Counted from the stretch's first letter, positions 8,551 to 18,640 are shown. The stretch is DNA of 33,195 nucleotides from Gammaproteobacteria bacterium (GCA_019911805.1 JAIOJV010000071.1:1-33195); one strand, 5' to 3'. Numbers and translations are program-made. Notes: a model not told the origin generated them from the sequence alone.

Positions 8551-8715
8551 GGTTTGCGTCTGCCGGCCCCTTCCCCCTCCCGGGGGCGTGGACCAGGGCT
8601 CGGGAATAACGCACTTCGCCGGTCGTCTATCCTTGGAGTTCCGTGTTTCTTTAAGCGCTTAGCGGCCCTGTGTGCCCCACGCGAGGGTCGCTAGACCGTT
8701 ATTCTTTCGACATGT

Positions 8716-8744
8716 TTGCGTGAAGCGGCATGTCACATTAGAAT
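8716..8744 (+). promoter_or_regulatory. Candidate sigma70 promoter of the ccoNOQP operon
   Basis: TTGCGT (8716-8721) and TAGAAT (8739-8744) are separated by 17 bp and lie 71 bp before the ccoN start. The -10 matches consensus at five of six positions and the -35 at three. A 10-bp palindrome TAAGCGCTTA lies upstream at 8652-8661 and could bind a regulator. I found no good FNR/ANR box (TTGATnnnnATCAA) in 8551-8814, although cbb3 operons are often under such control. Confidence 0.45.
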
Positions 8745-8814
8745 CTGCTGATATTTTCCTTCGGTGCCTGGGGCCCCGTGCACCGACACCCCAAAGCGAG
8801 AACGAGGCTTAGCT

Positions 8815-10269
8815 ATGGCTCACGGTGCAGTCGCTGGTACGCAACAATACAACTATGCGGTGATCCGCAAGTTCGCAATCATGACGCTGGTCTGGGGTGT
8901 GCTGGGTATGGCGGCGGGACTCTACGCCGCGCTCGAGTTGGCCTATCCCGCGCTGAATCTGGGTATCGCGGAGATCACCTTCGGACGCCTGCGACCGGTG
9001 CACACCACCCTGGTGCTGTTCGGCTTCGGCGGCAGCGCCCTGTTCGCCACCTCCTATTATGTGGTGCAGCGCACCTGCCAGGCGCGCCTGTTCAGTGATG
9101 GGCTGTCCAACTTCACCTTCTGGGGCTGGCAGGCGGCCGTCGCCCTGGGCGCGGTGAGCTACATGCTCGGTCACACCCAGTCCCGGGAATACGCCGAGTT
9201 CGAGTGGCCGATCGACCTGCTCATCACCGCCGTGTGGGTCACCTACTTCTGGGTCTATGCTCAGACCCTGCGGCGCCGTTCCCAGCCGCACATCTATGTC
9301 GCCAACTGGTTCTATATGGCCTTCATCCTGGCGACGGCCATTCTGCATATCTTCAACAACCTGGCCGTGCCGGTCGGGCTGTTCACCATGAAGTCCTACT
9401 CCCTGTTCTCGGGCGTGCAGGACGCCATGACCCAGTGGTGGTACGGCCATAACGCCGTGGGCTTCTTCCTGACTGCGGCCTTCCTCGGCATGATGTATTA
9501 CTTCGTGCCCAAGCAGGCGGGCCGTCCGGTGTATTCCTACCGCCTGTCCATCATCCACTTCTGGGCGTTGATCTTCCTGTACATGTGGGTGGGTGCGCAC
9601 CACCTGCACTGGACGGCGCTGCCGGACTGGACCTCCACCCTGGCCGCGACCTTCTCCATCATGCTGCTGCTGCCGTCCTGGGGCGGCATGATCAATGGCA
9701 TCATGACGCTGTCGGGTGCCTGGAACAAACTGCGCACCGACCCGATCATGCTGTTTTTGATCACATCACTGTCGTTCTACGGCATGTCGACCTTCGAAGG
9801 CCCGCTGTTGTCGCTGAAGAGCGTGAATGCCCTGTCGCACTACACCGACTGGACGGTTGGTCATGTGCATTCCGGCGCACTGGGCTGGGTGGCGCTGGTG
9901 ACCTTCGGCTCGCTGTACCATATGGTTCCCCGCCTGTACGACACCAAGTTGTACAGTCAGCGGCTGGTATACATACACTTCTACCTCGCCACCATCGGCA
10001 TCGTGCTCTACATCACCGCCCTGTGGGTGGCCGGCATCGGCCAGGGACTGCTGTTGCGCGCCTTCGATGATTTCGGCTCGCTGGCCTACACCTTCATCGA
10101 GACCGTGACCTTCCTGCATAAGCCGTATGTCGTACGCGCACTGGGCGGCGGCTTCTTTATCGCCGGCATGCTGGTGATGACCTACAACCTCGGCATGACC
10201 ATTCGTCGAGCCAAACAGGAGGCCGGCGCGATCGAGGCCAAACTGGCGACCAAGCTGGCCCAGGCGTAA
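8815..10269 (+). CDS. ccoN: cbb3-type cytochrome c oxidase subunit I
   Basis: Catalytic subunit of the C-type haem-copper oxidase, which has high O2 affinity and works at low oxygen. The 484-residue product has twelve hydrophobic helices. CuB/haem ligands are visible as H212 in GHNAVGF, the HH pair 262-263 in WVGAHHLHW, and H350/H352 in VGHVHSG. An early haem b ligand lies in [14 protein letters not shown]. The C-family hallmarks [10 protein letters not shown] and [10 protein letters not shown] are present. The ATG at 8815 has GAGAACGAGG upstream; the open extension to 8764 is probably not translated. It is the first gene of ccoNOQP, after a candidate promoter at 8716-8744. Confidence 0.98.
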   Translation: MAHGAVAGTQQYNYAVIRKFAIMTLVWGVLGMAAGLYAALELAYPALNLGIAEITFGRLRPVHTTLVLFGFGGSALFATSYYVVQRTCQARLFSDGLSNFTFWGWQAAVALGAVSYMLGHTQSREYAEFEWPIDLLITAVWVTYFWVYAQTLRRRSQPHIYVANWFYMAFILATAILHIFNNLAVPVGLFTMKSYSLFSGVQDAMTQWWYGHNAVGFFLTAAFLGMMYYFVPKQAGRPVYSYRLSIIHFWALIFLYMWVGAHHLHWTALPDWTSTLAATFSIMLLLPSWGGMINGIMTLSGAWNKLRTDPIMLFLITSLSFYGMSTFEGPLLSLKSVNALSHYTDWTVGHVHSGALGWVALVTFGSLYHMVPRLYDTKLYSQRLVYIHFYLATIGIVLYITALWVAGIGQGLLLRAFDDFGSLAYTFIETVTFLHKPYVVRALGGGFFIAGMLVMTYNLGMTIRRAKQEAGAIEAKLATKLAQA

Positions 10270-10287
10270 GCGCGAGGAGAACGAGAC

Positions 10288-11025
10288 GTGAAGTTCAAGC
10301 ACGAAAGCATCGAAACCAACTCCGGCCTGCTGATCGCCCTGACGATGGTGGTGATCTCCATCGGCGGTCTGGTCGAGATCGTTCCGTTGTTCTATATCGA
10401 CGGCACCGTCGAGAAGGTGGATGGTGTACGCCCGTACACCCCGCTGGAACTGCGTGGTCGCGATATCTATCAGCGTGAAGGCTGCTATCTGTGTCATTCG
10501 CAGATGATCCGCCCGTTCCGCGACGAGATACTGCGCTACGGACACTATTCGCTGGCGGCCGAGAGTCAGTACGACCACCCCTTCCAGTGGGGTTCCAAGC
10601 GCACCGGCCCCGATCTGGCGCGCGTCGGCAACAAGTACTCCAACGAGTGGCATGTCGCGCACCTGATCGATCCACGCGAGGTCGTGCCGGAGTCCATCAT
10701 GCCCGGCTATCCCTGGCTGATGGAGCCGCTGAACTACGCCGATATCGCCGCCCGCATGCGTGCGCTCAAGACCGCCGGCGTGCCGTACTCGGAGACCGAG
10801 GATGAATACGCCGCCAATGTCACCAAATTTGGTCAGGCGGTCGCCGACAGCCTGAATATCCTGCGTGCCGAGCAGCACCTGGTGCAGCAGGCGCAAACGG
10901 GCAACTACGATGGTGATCAGAGTCGCCTCACCGAGATGGATGCATTGGTGGCCTATCTGCAGATGCTCGGCACGATGGTGGATTTCAGCAAATACGACGA
11001 AGGTTACTTCGCGGGGTTCCGCTGA
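10288..11025 (+). CDS. ccoO: cbb3-type cytochrome c oxidase subunit II (mono-haem)
   Basis: A membrane-anchored mono-haem cytochrome c that carries electrons to CcoN. The 245-residue protein has one N-terminal helix (about residues 13-35), the haem-binding motif CYLCH at 66-70 in [14 protein letters not shown], and an axial Met at 138 in [25 protein letters not shown] is typical of CcoO. The start is the GTG at 10288 with GCGAGGAGAACGAG upstream, 18 bp after the ccoN stop. Length is normal for the family. Confidence 0.97.
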   Translation: MKFKHESIETNSGLLIALTMVVISIGGLVEIVPLFYIDGTVEKVDGVRPYTPLELRGRDIYQREGCYLCHSQMIRPFRDEILRYGHYSLAAESQYDHPFQWGSKRTGPDLARVGNKYSNEWHVAHLIDPREVVPESIMPGYPWLMEPLNYADIAARMRALKTAGVPYSETEDEYAANVTKFGQAVADSLNILRAEQHLVQQAQTGNYDGDQSRLTEMDALVAYLQMLGTMVDFSKYDEGYFAGFR

Positions 11026-11058
11026 GGCCCGTCGGCCACAGGGGGGCGGTCGAGGCGC

Positions 11059-11280
11059 ATGACGGAACTGTTGCAATGGATCGGCCGGTTGGAGAACAGC
11101 AAGATCGTTGCGCTGCTGATCTTCTTCGTGGCCTTTTGCGCGATCCTGCTGTACGTGCTGACGGGCAAGAAGCGCCGCGCGCGACTGGAGTCATACAAAT
11201 ACATCCCGTTCGCCGACGACGAGACCTCCGGGCGGGACGACGCGGGGTCGGCGGGTAAACGCAAGGTAGATAAGCAATGA
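11059..11280 (+). CDS. ccoQ: cbb3-type oxidase subunit CcoQ (FixQ)
   Basis: A 73-residue single-helix protein (about residues 17-38) with a basic segment GKKRRARLESYKYIPFADDE after the helix, the usual CcoQ arrangement. CcoQ stabilises the oxidase and its interaction with CcoP. It lies between ccoO and ccoP as expected. Its TGA overlaps the ccoP start as ATGA at 11277, so translation of the two is probably coupled. Confidence 0.93.
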   Translation: MTELLQWIGRLENSKIVALLIFFVAFCAILLYVLTGKKRRARLESYKYIPFADDETSGRDDAGSAGKRKVDKQ

Positions 11281-12203
11281 GTGAAGCAAAGACAAAGCAG
11301 CAGGGCGCGGTTCAGACCACCGGGCATGCCTGGGATGGCGATATTCAGGAGTTCAATAACCCGCTGCCGCGCTGGTGGCTGTGGAGCTTCTACGGCACGG
11401 TGCTGTTCGCCATCATCTACTGGATCATCTATCCCGCCTGGCCCGTCGGCAGCACTTACACCAAGGGGCTGCTGAATACCATCACCTTTACGGTGGACGG
11501 CGAACCGCACACCACGCACTGGAACACGCGCGCGCGCCTGATAAAGGACATGCAGGAAGGTAAGGAGGCGCTGCGCAGCAAGGAATACATGGAGAAGGTC
11601 GCCGCCGCCAGTTACGCCCAGATCCTCGCCGACCCTGACATGATGGCCTTCGTGCGCTCCGTCGCCAAGGGGCTGTTCGGCGACAACTGCGCCGCCTGTC
11701 ACGGCAGTGGTGGCACCGGCGTGATGGGCCTGTTCCCCAATCTGGCCGATGACGACTGGCTGTGGGGCGGCACGGTAGAGGACATCCAGACCACGCTGGC
11801 CGAGGGCCGTGTCGGTTACATGCCTGCGTTCGGCCGCACCTTCAGCGAGGAGCAGATCGATGACGTCGCTAATTTCGTGCTCAGCCTGTCGGGTTATGAT
11901 GTCGCTGCCGACAAACTGGTGCGTGGCAAGCAGCTGTTCACCACCGATGCCGGCGGCTGCTACTACTGTCACACGGCGGCCGGTACCGGTCTGCAGAGCC
12001 AGGGTGCAGCCGACCTGACCGACAACATCTGGACCGTCGCCGACGTGTCGGGACAGGCCGACCTCAAGAGTAATGTCGCCGCGGTCAAGTCGGTCGTGCG
12101 CAACGGTGTGCACCGTATCATGCCCGGCTGGCAGGGGCGTCTGGACGCCACCCAGATCAAGTTGCTCACCGTCTACGTGCACGAACTCGGCGGAGGGCAG
12201 TGA
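11277..12203 (+). CDS. ccoP: cbb3-type cytochrome c oxidase subunit III (di-haem)
   Basis: The di-haem cytochrome c subunit that receives electrons from soluble c-type cytochromes. The 308-residue protein has an N-terminal conserved segment HAWDGDIQEFNNPLPRWW, then one membrane helix. It has two cytochrome c domains, with CAACH at 138-142 and CYYCH at 228-232. Axial methionines are likely in YMPAFGRTF and IMPGWQGRL. DDWLWGG after the first haem is typical of CcoP. It overlaps the ccoQ stop and is the last gene of the structural ccoNOQP set. Confidence 0.98.
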   Translation: MSEAKTKQQGAVQTTGHAWDGDIQEFNNPLPRWWLWSFYGTVLFAIIYWIIYPAWPVGSTYTKGLLNTITFTVDGEPHTTHWNTRARLIKDMQEGKEALRSKEYMEKVAAASYAQILADPDMMAFVRSVAKGLFGDNCAACHGSGGTGVMGLFPNLADDDWLWGGTVEDIQTTLAEGRVGYMPAFGRTFSEEQIDDVANFVLSLSGYDVAADKLVRGKQLFTTDAGGCYYCHTAAGTGLQSQGAADLTDNIWTVADVSGQADLKSNVAAVKSVVRNGVHRIMPGWQGRLDATQIKLLTVYVHELGGGQ

Positions 12204-12294
12204 ATGAGCGCCGGGTGACCGTTTGGGTGCGGCGCGCAGGTGAACGGCCTCCGCCGCGGTGCCCGACGCCCGGCCTCGCTAGTCGCATTGATTC

Positions 12295-13719
12295 ATGACC
12301 GGCGGCACTTCACAAGAGCTCTATCAGGCCCGCATCCCGATCTATCCACGGTCGGTGCATGGACGGTTCCGCACACTCAAATGGGGCATCCTCGCCCTGG
12401 CCTACGGTGTCTACTTCCTGCTCCCCTGGGTGCGTTGGGAGCGTGCCGTCGGCATCCCCCAGGCAGTATCCTTCGACATCGAGGCACGCCGCTTCTACCT
12501 CTTCGATCTGGTGGTCCACGCGCAGGACATCTTCTGGCTCGCCGGCTTGCTGGTGATCGCCGCCCTGCTGCTGTTCTTCGTCACCGGTATCGCCGGGCGC
12601 GTGTTCTGTGGCTATTTCTGCTTTCAGACGCTGTGGACCGATGTCTTCGTGCTGGTCGAGCGCCTGGTCCAGGGTGAACGGCCGGCACGTATCCGCCTGG
12701 ACAAGCAACCCTGGAATGCGGAGAAGATCACCAAGAAGGTGCTGACGCATACCATCTGGCTCTGCGTCGGCTTCTGGACCGGATTCACTTTCACCCTCTA
12801 TTGGGGCAATGCCCCCGACCTGTTCCATGCCTTCTTCACCGGTGCCGGGCCCTTCCCGGCCTACGCCACCACGTTGTTCATTACCCTGACGACGTACGTG
12901 ATGGCCGGGCTGGCACGCGAGCAGGTCTGCACCTACATGTGTCCCTACTCGCGCTTCCAGGGTGCGATGTTCGATCGCAGCACGCTGATCGTCGCCTACG
13001 ACGAGCGCCGCGGCGAGGGGGAGGCCGGACGGCACAAGGTCGCACGTGGCTTCAAGTCGCGCGAGGAGCGGGCAGCACAGGGGGCGGGCGACTGCATCGA
13101 CTGCGGTTATTGCGTGCAGGTCTGCCCGGCCGGCATCGATATCCGTGACGGCCTGCAGTATCAGTGCATCTCCTGCGCACTGTGTATCGATGCCTGCGAC
13201 ACCATCATGGATTCGCTGGACTGGCCGCGGGGGCTGATCAAGTACACCTCCGAGAAGGCGCAACAGGGCGAGAAGACCCGCCTGTTCACCGCCAAGAACG
13301 TCGGTTATGGCGTGGCACTGCTGGCGGCCATCGCCGCGCTGGTGATGAGCATCCTCGGCGCGGCACCCCTGGAGTTCACTGTCGCGCAGGTACGACAGCC
13401 GCTGTTCGTACAGCTGTCCGACGGCCGCATCCAGAACAGCTACGAGATCAAGCTCAACAACAAGACCGATCAAGCCATACCCTTCGTACTGGAGATCGCC
13501 GGCCTGGCGAACGCCGAGCTGGACCTGGGGCAGGTGGACCCGACGCACCTGAGGCTGGTGCCGGAACAGAGCATGCGTCTGCTGGCGCGCGTGCGGGTCA
13601 TGCCGCAGGGTGGCGACGCCAAGTCGCGCGAATTCGCTTTCATCGTGCGGCCACCGGCCGATCTCGATATCCCGGCGCTCGAGCAGCCGGCGAATTTCCA
13701 TCTCGCGGGGCCGCGCTGA
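12295..13719 (+). CDS. ccoG: cbb3 oxidase accessory protein CcoG (FixG, polyferredoxin)
   Basis: CcoG/RdxA/FixG is a membrane-bound iron-sulfur protein required for cbb3 maturation, with a role in reducing copper for assembly. The 474-residue protein has about five helices and membrane-side Cys motifs GRVFCGYFCFQTLW and CTYMCPYSRFQGAMFD. Two 4Fe-4S motifs follow: C267/270/273/277 (CIDCGYCVQVCP) and C291/294/297/301 (CISCALCIDAC). The C-terminus is the Ig-like FixG domain. The ATG at 12295 lacks a clear ribosome site. It lies 91 bp after ccoP. Confidence 0.96.
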   Translation: MTGGTSQELYQARIPIYPRSVHGRFRTLKWGILALAYGVYFLLPWVRWERAVGIPQAVSFDIEARRFYLFDLVVHAQDIFWLAGLLVIAALLLFFVTGIAGRVFCGYFCFQTLWTDVFVLVERLVQGERPARIRLDKQPWNAEKITKKVLTHTIWLCVGFWTGFTFTLYWGNAPDLFHAFFTGAGPFPAYATTLFITLTTYVMAGLAREQVCTYMCPYSRFQGAMFDRSTLIVAYDERRGEGEAGRHKVARGFKSREERAAQGAGDCIDCGYCVQVCPAGIDIRDGLQYQCISCALCIDACDTIMDSLDWPRGLIKYTSEKAQQGEKTRLFTAKNVGYGVALLAAIAALVMSILGAAPLEFTVAQVRQPLFVQLSDGRIQNSYEIKLNNKTDQAIPFVLEIAGLANAELDLGQVDPTHLRLVPEQSMRLLARVRVMPQGGDAKSREFAFIVRPPADLDIPALEQPANFHLAGPR

Positions 13720-13722
13720 GTC

Positions 13723-14517
13723 ATGCAGGCATTACTCTCACTGCCCGTCGGCATCGTCGCCCAGCTGCTGTTGTTCCTGCTGCTGCACCGGGTGGTCCGT
13801 ATGGCGGTCAAACCGGCCGCGCTGATCGTCGCGCTGGCCTCGGTGGCACTCTATGTCCCCTACGCGATCCTGATCTGGCCGGGTGCGGACGTACTGGCCC
13901 TGCACCTGGCGGTGTACCTGCTGGTCGCCTACGCGCTCGGACTGGTGATGGGCCAGCGTGCCGCCGGCGAAAAGGTGGGATTTCATTGGGCGCCGACCAT
14001 CATCATTGCCTTCTTCGTCGTGCTGGTGCTGTTCAACGGGGTGCTGGTAGTGGTGTCGACCCAGGGGTTGCCGGAGCCGCTGGCGCGCGTGTTGCTGCCG
14101 CCGCCGATGGCTCAGCGCGGCGTCAGTTCTGCGTTTCCCGGTGTGGTACAGCACGACTTCCAGAAGAAAGAGGCGCTGTATAACGCCTACCTCGAACAGG
14201 TCGAGCGGCAGCAGGCGCGCGGCTGGAAGGTGCACAAGGGTTGGCTGGGCGAGGCCCGGGCAGGTCACCCCAGTCTGTTCCAGGTCATCGTTACCGACCG
14301 CGACGACCGGCCGATTGCGGCTGCCGAAGTCAGCGGTACCTTCCTGCGTCCCGCGGATACACGCCTGGATCAGCCGTTCGTGTTGACCGAGGTGGCACCG
14401 GGTCAGTATCGGGGTGAGTTCACCCTGCCGGTGCCGGGTATCTGGCAGCTGGTCCTGGAAATTCAGCGTGGTGCGGATCTTCACGAGGTCCGTGGCACCA
14501 CCTCCATCGCCGACTGA
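13723..14517 (+). CDS. ccoH: FixH/CcoH family protein with an N-terminal multi-helix extension
   Basis: CcoH/FixH is needed for stable assembly of cbb3 oxidase together with the CcoI copper ATPase. This 264-residue protein is longer than the classic form of about 150-170 residues. Three hydrophobic helices (about residues 1-22, 26-45 and 50-68) precede the usual anchor helix (about 87-110). A periplasmic FixH domain follows, with GTFLRPADTRLDQPFVLTEV and PGIWQLVLEIQRG near the C-terminus. The start lies 3 bp after the ccoG stop, so the two are one operon. The FixH assignment rests on the C-terminal half. The role of the extension is unknown. Confidence 0.88.
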   Translation: MQALLSLPVGIVAQLLLFLLLHRVVRMAVKPAALIVALASVALYVPYAILIWPGADVLALHLAVYLLVAYALGLVMGQRAAGEKVGFHWAPTIIIAFFVVLVLFNGVLVVVSTQGLPEPLARVLLPPPMAQRGVSSAFPGVVQHDFQKKEALYNAYLEQVERQQARGWKVHKGWLGEARAGHPSLFQVIVTDRDDRPIAAAEVSGTFLRPADTRLDQPFVLTEVAPGQYRGEFTLPVPGIWQLVLEIQRGADLHEVRGTTSIAD

Positions 14518-14565
14518 CAGGCGTCATGCCGCGCGTGCGGTGTACCGTCCTGATACTATTTTTAC

Positions 14566-17085
14566 ATGAGCAGCATCCAGCCCGAGATCGTCAGCAGCGC
14601 GCCGGTGGCGGAGGGCACCGACAGCGGTTGTTTCCACTGTGGCCTGCCGGTGCCCGTTGGCAGTCACTATCGGACGGTGATCGACGGTCGCGCCCGTGCC
14701 ATGTGCTGCCCGGGCTGCCAGGCCGTGGCGGAGAGTATCGTCGCCGCCGGTCTGGGCGATTACTATCGCCACCGCACCGCGCCCTCGCGTACCGCCCGGG
14801 AACTGGTGCCCGAGGCGCTGCACCAGTTCGAGCTCTACGACCGCGACGAGATCCAGCAGACCTTCGTCCATGTCGACCCGCACGCGCTGCGCGAGGCGTC
14901 GCTGATCCTCGAGGGCATCGTCTGCGCGGCCTGCGTGTGGCTGAACGAGCGGCACATCGGCCGCTTGCCGGGTGTCGTGGAGTTCAACGTCAATTACACC
15001 ACCCATCGCGCACGGGTGAAGTGGGACGACAGCCGCGTCCACCTGAGCGACATCCTGGGCGCCATCGCCGCCATCGGCTACATCGCCCACCCCTTCGATC
15101 CCGGCCGGCAGGAGGAGGTGTTCAAACGCGAGCGTCGGCAGGCGCTGCGCCGTATTGCCGTCGCCGGCCTCGGCATGATGCAGGTGATGATGCTGGCGGT
15201 GGCGCTGTACGCCGGTGACTACAAGGGTATCGACGCGGATCTGGCGCGCTTTCTGCGCTGGGTGAGCCTGCTGATCGCGCTGCCGGTACTGCTGTATGCC
15301 GCGCGCCCGTTCTTTCAAAGCGCCTGGCGCGACCTGCGACGGTGGCGGCTGGGCATGGACGTGCCGGTGTCGCTCGCCATCGGCGGCGCCTTCGCGGCCA
15401 GCGTCTGGCATACGGTGATCGACGCGGGCGAGGTCTATTTCGACTCGGTGACCATGTTCACCTTCTTTCTGCTGACGGGGCGCTATCTGGAGATGATTGC
15501 GCGCCACCGCGCGGGCCAGGCGGCGGAGGAACTGGTGCGCCTGCTGCCGGCGACGGCGACGCGCATCGGCGCGCAGGGCGACGAGGTGGTCGCGGTCGCC
15601 GAACTGGTGCCGGGCGATCGCACGCGCATCCGGCCCGGCGAGACCGTGCCGGCCGACGGTACCGTGCTGGAGGGGATCAGCTCGGTGGACGAGGCGCTGC
15701 TCACCGGCGAGAGCCTGCCGTTGGCGCGCCGTGCCGGAGATGCCTTGATCGGTGGCACGGTCAATGTCGAAAGTCCGCTGGTAATGCGGGTCGACAAGGT
15801 CGGTACCGACACGGTGCTGTCGTCCATCGTGCGCCTGCTCGATCGTGCCCAGTGCGAAAAACCGCACGTCGCCAAGGTCGCGGACCGCGTGGCGGCCTGG
15901 TTCACCCTCGGCCTGTTGCTGCTCGCGGGTGCGGTTGCCTGGTACTGGTGGCAGGTCGAGCCGGCGCGTGCCTTCGCCATCACCCTGTCGGTGCTGGTGG
16001 TCACCTGTCCCTGCGCGCTGTCGCTGGCAACCCCCGTGGCGCTGACCGCCGCCACCGGCGCGCTGACCCGACTGGGTGTACTGACCACGCGCAGCCACGC
16101 ACTCGAGACGCTGGCGCGCGTCACCCACGTCGTGTTCGACAAGACCGGCACGCTGACCGAGGGGCGCCTGCAGCTGACCCAGGTGACACGGCTGGGTGCG
16201 CTCACCCGCGACCGCTGCCAGGCGCTGGCGGCGGCGCTGGAGCAGGGCTCGGAGCATCCGTTGGGGCGCGCCCTGGTCGCGGCCGGCGCGGCGGGCGGAC
16301 TGGTGGCGAGCGACCAGCGTGCCGTCCCGGGCGAGGGTGTCGAGGGCCGCATCCAGGGCACGCTCTATCGCATCGGCACCCACGAGTTCGCACTCGGCCT
16401 GGGTGGCCGCGCGCCGACGCTGCCCGAGGCCCTGCGCGAGGCCGTCGGCACGGTGGTCTATCTCGCCGATCCACGCGGTCTGCTGGCGGGCTTCGTGTTC
16501 GAGGACACGCTGCGCGCCGGCGCCGCCGAGACGGTCACCGAGCTGCGCCGGCTGGGGATCGAGGTGCAGTTGTTGAGCGGTGACGGCGAACGGCCGGTGC
16601 GACAGGTGGCGGATACGCTCGGCATCGCGGTCGCCGCAGCACGCCTGAAACCAGCGGACAAGCTGGCGCGGCTGCAGGCATTGCAGTCGCAGGGCGCTAT
16701 CGTCGCCATGATCGGCGATGGCGTGAACGACGCACCGGTGCTGGCGGCCGCGCAGGTATCGGTCGCCATGGGCAGTGGCACGCACCTGGCGGCGGTGGCC
16801 GCGGACATGGTGCTGCTGTCAGAGCACCTGCTGCCTCTGGCGGTGGGCGTGAGGGCGGCGCGCCGTACCCTCGGCATCATCCGCCAGAACCTCGGCTGGG
16901 CGCTGCTCTACAATGTGTTGGCGGTACCGTTGGCCGCGATGGGCTGGATAGCACCGTGGATGGCGGCGATCGGCATGTCGGCGAGTTCGGTATTGGTGGT
17001 GTTGAATGCGCTGCGGCTGCGCGAAATCACGGCTCCACAGCAGGGCGAGGGGCGGCCGGAGGCACCCTTTCCGGCCCCGGAGTGA
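14566..17085 (+). CDS. ccoI: Copper-transporting P1B-type ATPase CcoI (FixI)
   Basis: An inner-membrane P-type ATPase that exports copper for insertion into cbb3 oxidase. The 839-residue protein has an N-terminal Cys-rich metal-binding part (CFHCG at 22-26, CCPGC at 47-51) and an HMA-like domain with CAAC at 120-123. Eight or so helices follow, with the transport motif CPC at 481-483. The phosphorylated Asp is D525 in FDKTGTLTEG, HPLGRAL lies in the nucleotide domain, and the hinge GDGVND starts at 717. This arrangement is that of CcoI/CtpA rather than the detoxifying CopA. The ATG at 14566 has no obvious ribosome site. It is 48 bp after ccoH and 6 bp before ccoS. Confidence 0.97.
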   Translation: MSSIQPEIVSSAPVAEGTDSGCFHCGLPVPVGSHYRTVIDGRARAMCCPGCQAVAESIVAAGLGDYYRHRTAPSRTARELVPEALHQFELYDRDEIQQTFVHVDPHALREASLILEGIVCAACVWLNERHIGRLPGVVEFNVNYTTHRARVKWDDSRVHLSDILGAIAAIGYIAHPFDPGRQEEVFKRERRQALRRIAVAGLGMMQVMMLAVALYAGDYKGIDADLARFLRWVSLLIALPVLLYAARPFFQSAWRDLRRWRLGMDVPVSLAIGGAFAASVWHTVIDAGEVYFDSVTMFTFFLLTGRYLEMIARHRAGQAAEELVRLLPATATRIGAQGDEVVAVAELVPGDRTRIRPGETVPADGTVLEGISSVDEALLTGESLPLARRAGDALIGGTVNVESPLVMRVDKVGTDTVLSSIVRLLDRAQCEKPHVAKVADRVAAWFTLGLLLLAGAVAWYWWQVEPARAFAITLSVLVVTCPCALSLATPVALTAATGALTRLGVLTTRSHALETLARVTHVVFDKTGTLTEGRLQLTQVTRLGALTRDRCQALAAALEQGSEHPLGRALVAAGAAGGLVASDQRAVPGEGVEGRIQGTLYRIGTHEFALGLGGRAPTLPEALREAVGTVVYLADPRGLLAGFVFEDTLRAGAAETVTELRRLGIEVQLLSGDGERPVRQVADTLGIAVAAARLKPADKLARLQALQSQGAIVAMIGDGVNDAPVLAAAQVSVAMGSGTHLAAVAADMVLLSEHLLPLAVGVRAARRTLGIIRQNLGWALLYNVLAVPLAAMGWIAPWMAAIGMSASSVLVVLNALRLREITAPQQGEGRPEAPFPAPE

Positions 17086-17091
17086 GGTGCG

Positions 17092-17325
17092 ATGGATATC
17101 CTGTATCTGTTGATTCCGCTGGGCGTGGTGCTCATGGTGATCGCCGTTGCCGCCTTCATGTGGGCGGTCAAGAGCGGCCAGTACGAGGACCTGGAGGGGC
17201 CGGCCCACCGCATCCTCATGGATGACGACGATCCGCGCATCCCGGGGCATGGTGGCATCGCAGAGGATGCCGTTCGGGACCCAGAGTCTGATGAGCCGGA
17301 GCGGTTGAAGGACGACCACGCGTAG
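17092..17325 (+). CDS. ccoS: cbb3-type oxidase assembly protein CcoS
   Basis: CcoS is a small membrane protein required for insertion of the redox cofactors into cbb3 oxidase. The 77-residue product starts MDILYLLIPLGVVLMVIAVA and has one helix. FMWAVKSGQYEDLEGPAHRI follows and is the diagnostic CcoS signature. The tail is acidic. The ATG is 6 bp after the ccoI stop, so it is translated from the same message. It is the last recognised gene of the cbb3 cluster. Confidence 0.95.
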   Translation: MDILYLLIPLGVVLMVIAVAAFMWAVKSGQYEDLEGPAHRILMDDDDPRIPGHGGIAEDAVRDPESDEPERLKDDHA

Positions 17326-17394
17326 TATAAGATTCCCCTAATATTCCTGGTGCAAGCGAACCACCAGACGGGGTAAAGCCAACAGCTGCAATCA

Positions 17395-17495
17395 CCACGG
17401 AAGCACCCGGAAAACACGGACGAGGGTATACGCCTCACCCGCCAGATGCTGAACCGGGGTTTCACGACGTTGTTCCGTTTCAGTGCCTTCCGTGG
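17395..17495. repeat. Dispersed inverted-repeat element, copy A (degenerate)
   Basis: The left arm CCACGGAAGCACCCGGAA with CACGGA following, and the right arm ending GCCTTCCGTGG at 17495, match the arms of the other copies but are worn. The interior shares order and bases with copy D: CGGACnAG, ATACGC, CGCCAG, TTTC and GTGnCTTCCGTG occur in the same order. So A and D form one subfamily of about 100-130 bp. Copy A lies between ccoS and the small ORF at 17527. Confidence 0.75.
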
Positions 17496-17526
17496 CCGAA
17501 ACGAGTATTTTCAGGACGGATAAACC

Positions 17527-17619
17527 ATGTTCAGTTTCGAAAACTTTCCGATGGTCATTATCGTGGGTCTGGTGGTGTTGGCCTGGCTGAGTTTCTTCTC
17601 CGTCATCTTCTTCGGTTGA
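17527..17619 (+). CDS. Putative 30-residue single-span membrane protein
   Basis: The reading frame codes for 30 residues, starting MFSFENFPMVIIVGLVVLAW and ending LSFFSVIFFG. Almost the entire chain after residue 8 is one hydrophobic helix. A ribosome site (AGGACGG) lies about 8 bases before the ATG, and a strong hairpin follows 28 bp after the stop. It is too short for default gene callers. By place and size it recalls small accessory subunits of cbb3 oxidases such as CcoM, but the sequence is not one I recognise. A role in the oxidase is inference from its position 200 bp after ccoS. Confidence 0.5.
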   Translation: MFSFENFPMVIIVGLVVLAWLSFFSVIFFG

Positions 17620-17647
17620 GTCCGGCACGCACGCACCCCCGGAATGA

Positions 17648-17675
17648 AAACGGCCTCCCGGGAGGGAGGCCGTTT
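17648..17675. terminator. Bidirectional intrinsic terminator between the cco locus and rpoH
   Basis: AAACGGCCTCCC (17648-17659) and GGGAGGCCGTTT (17664-17675) form a perfect 12-bp stem with a GGGA loop. Short T-runs follow on both strands (TTTCT on plus, TTTTC on minus). It lies between convergent genes: the small ORF ending at 17619 and rpoH ending at 17717. It should therefore stop transcription in both directions. Confidence 0.85.
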
Positions 17676-17716
17676 CTGGTTCTTCACCCGGCATCAGGCC
17701 TGGTGTAGCGCTCGCC

Positions 17717-18583
<867 letters not shown>

Positions 18584-18640
18584 TGTGGTCTGTCCTCCTG
18601 ATTTTCCCGCTCGACGTGGCAGGATCTGACACTGCGTAAG

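Noticed and set aside
8573-8586. C5/G5 hairpin after ctaB as a terminator
   Set aside because: The stem is only 5 bp and no T-tract follows.
8551-8814. FNR/ANR box before ccoN
   Set aside because: No TTGATnnnnATCAA-like sequence was found; only a TAAGCGCTTA palindrome is present, which does not fit the consensus.
14524-16785. 753-codon minus-strand open frame opposite ccoI
   Set aside because: Same antisense GC artefact; ccoI on the plus strand has all P-type ATPase motifs.
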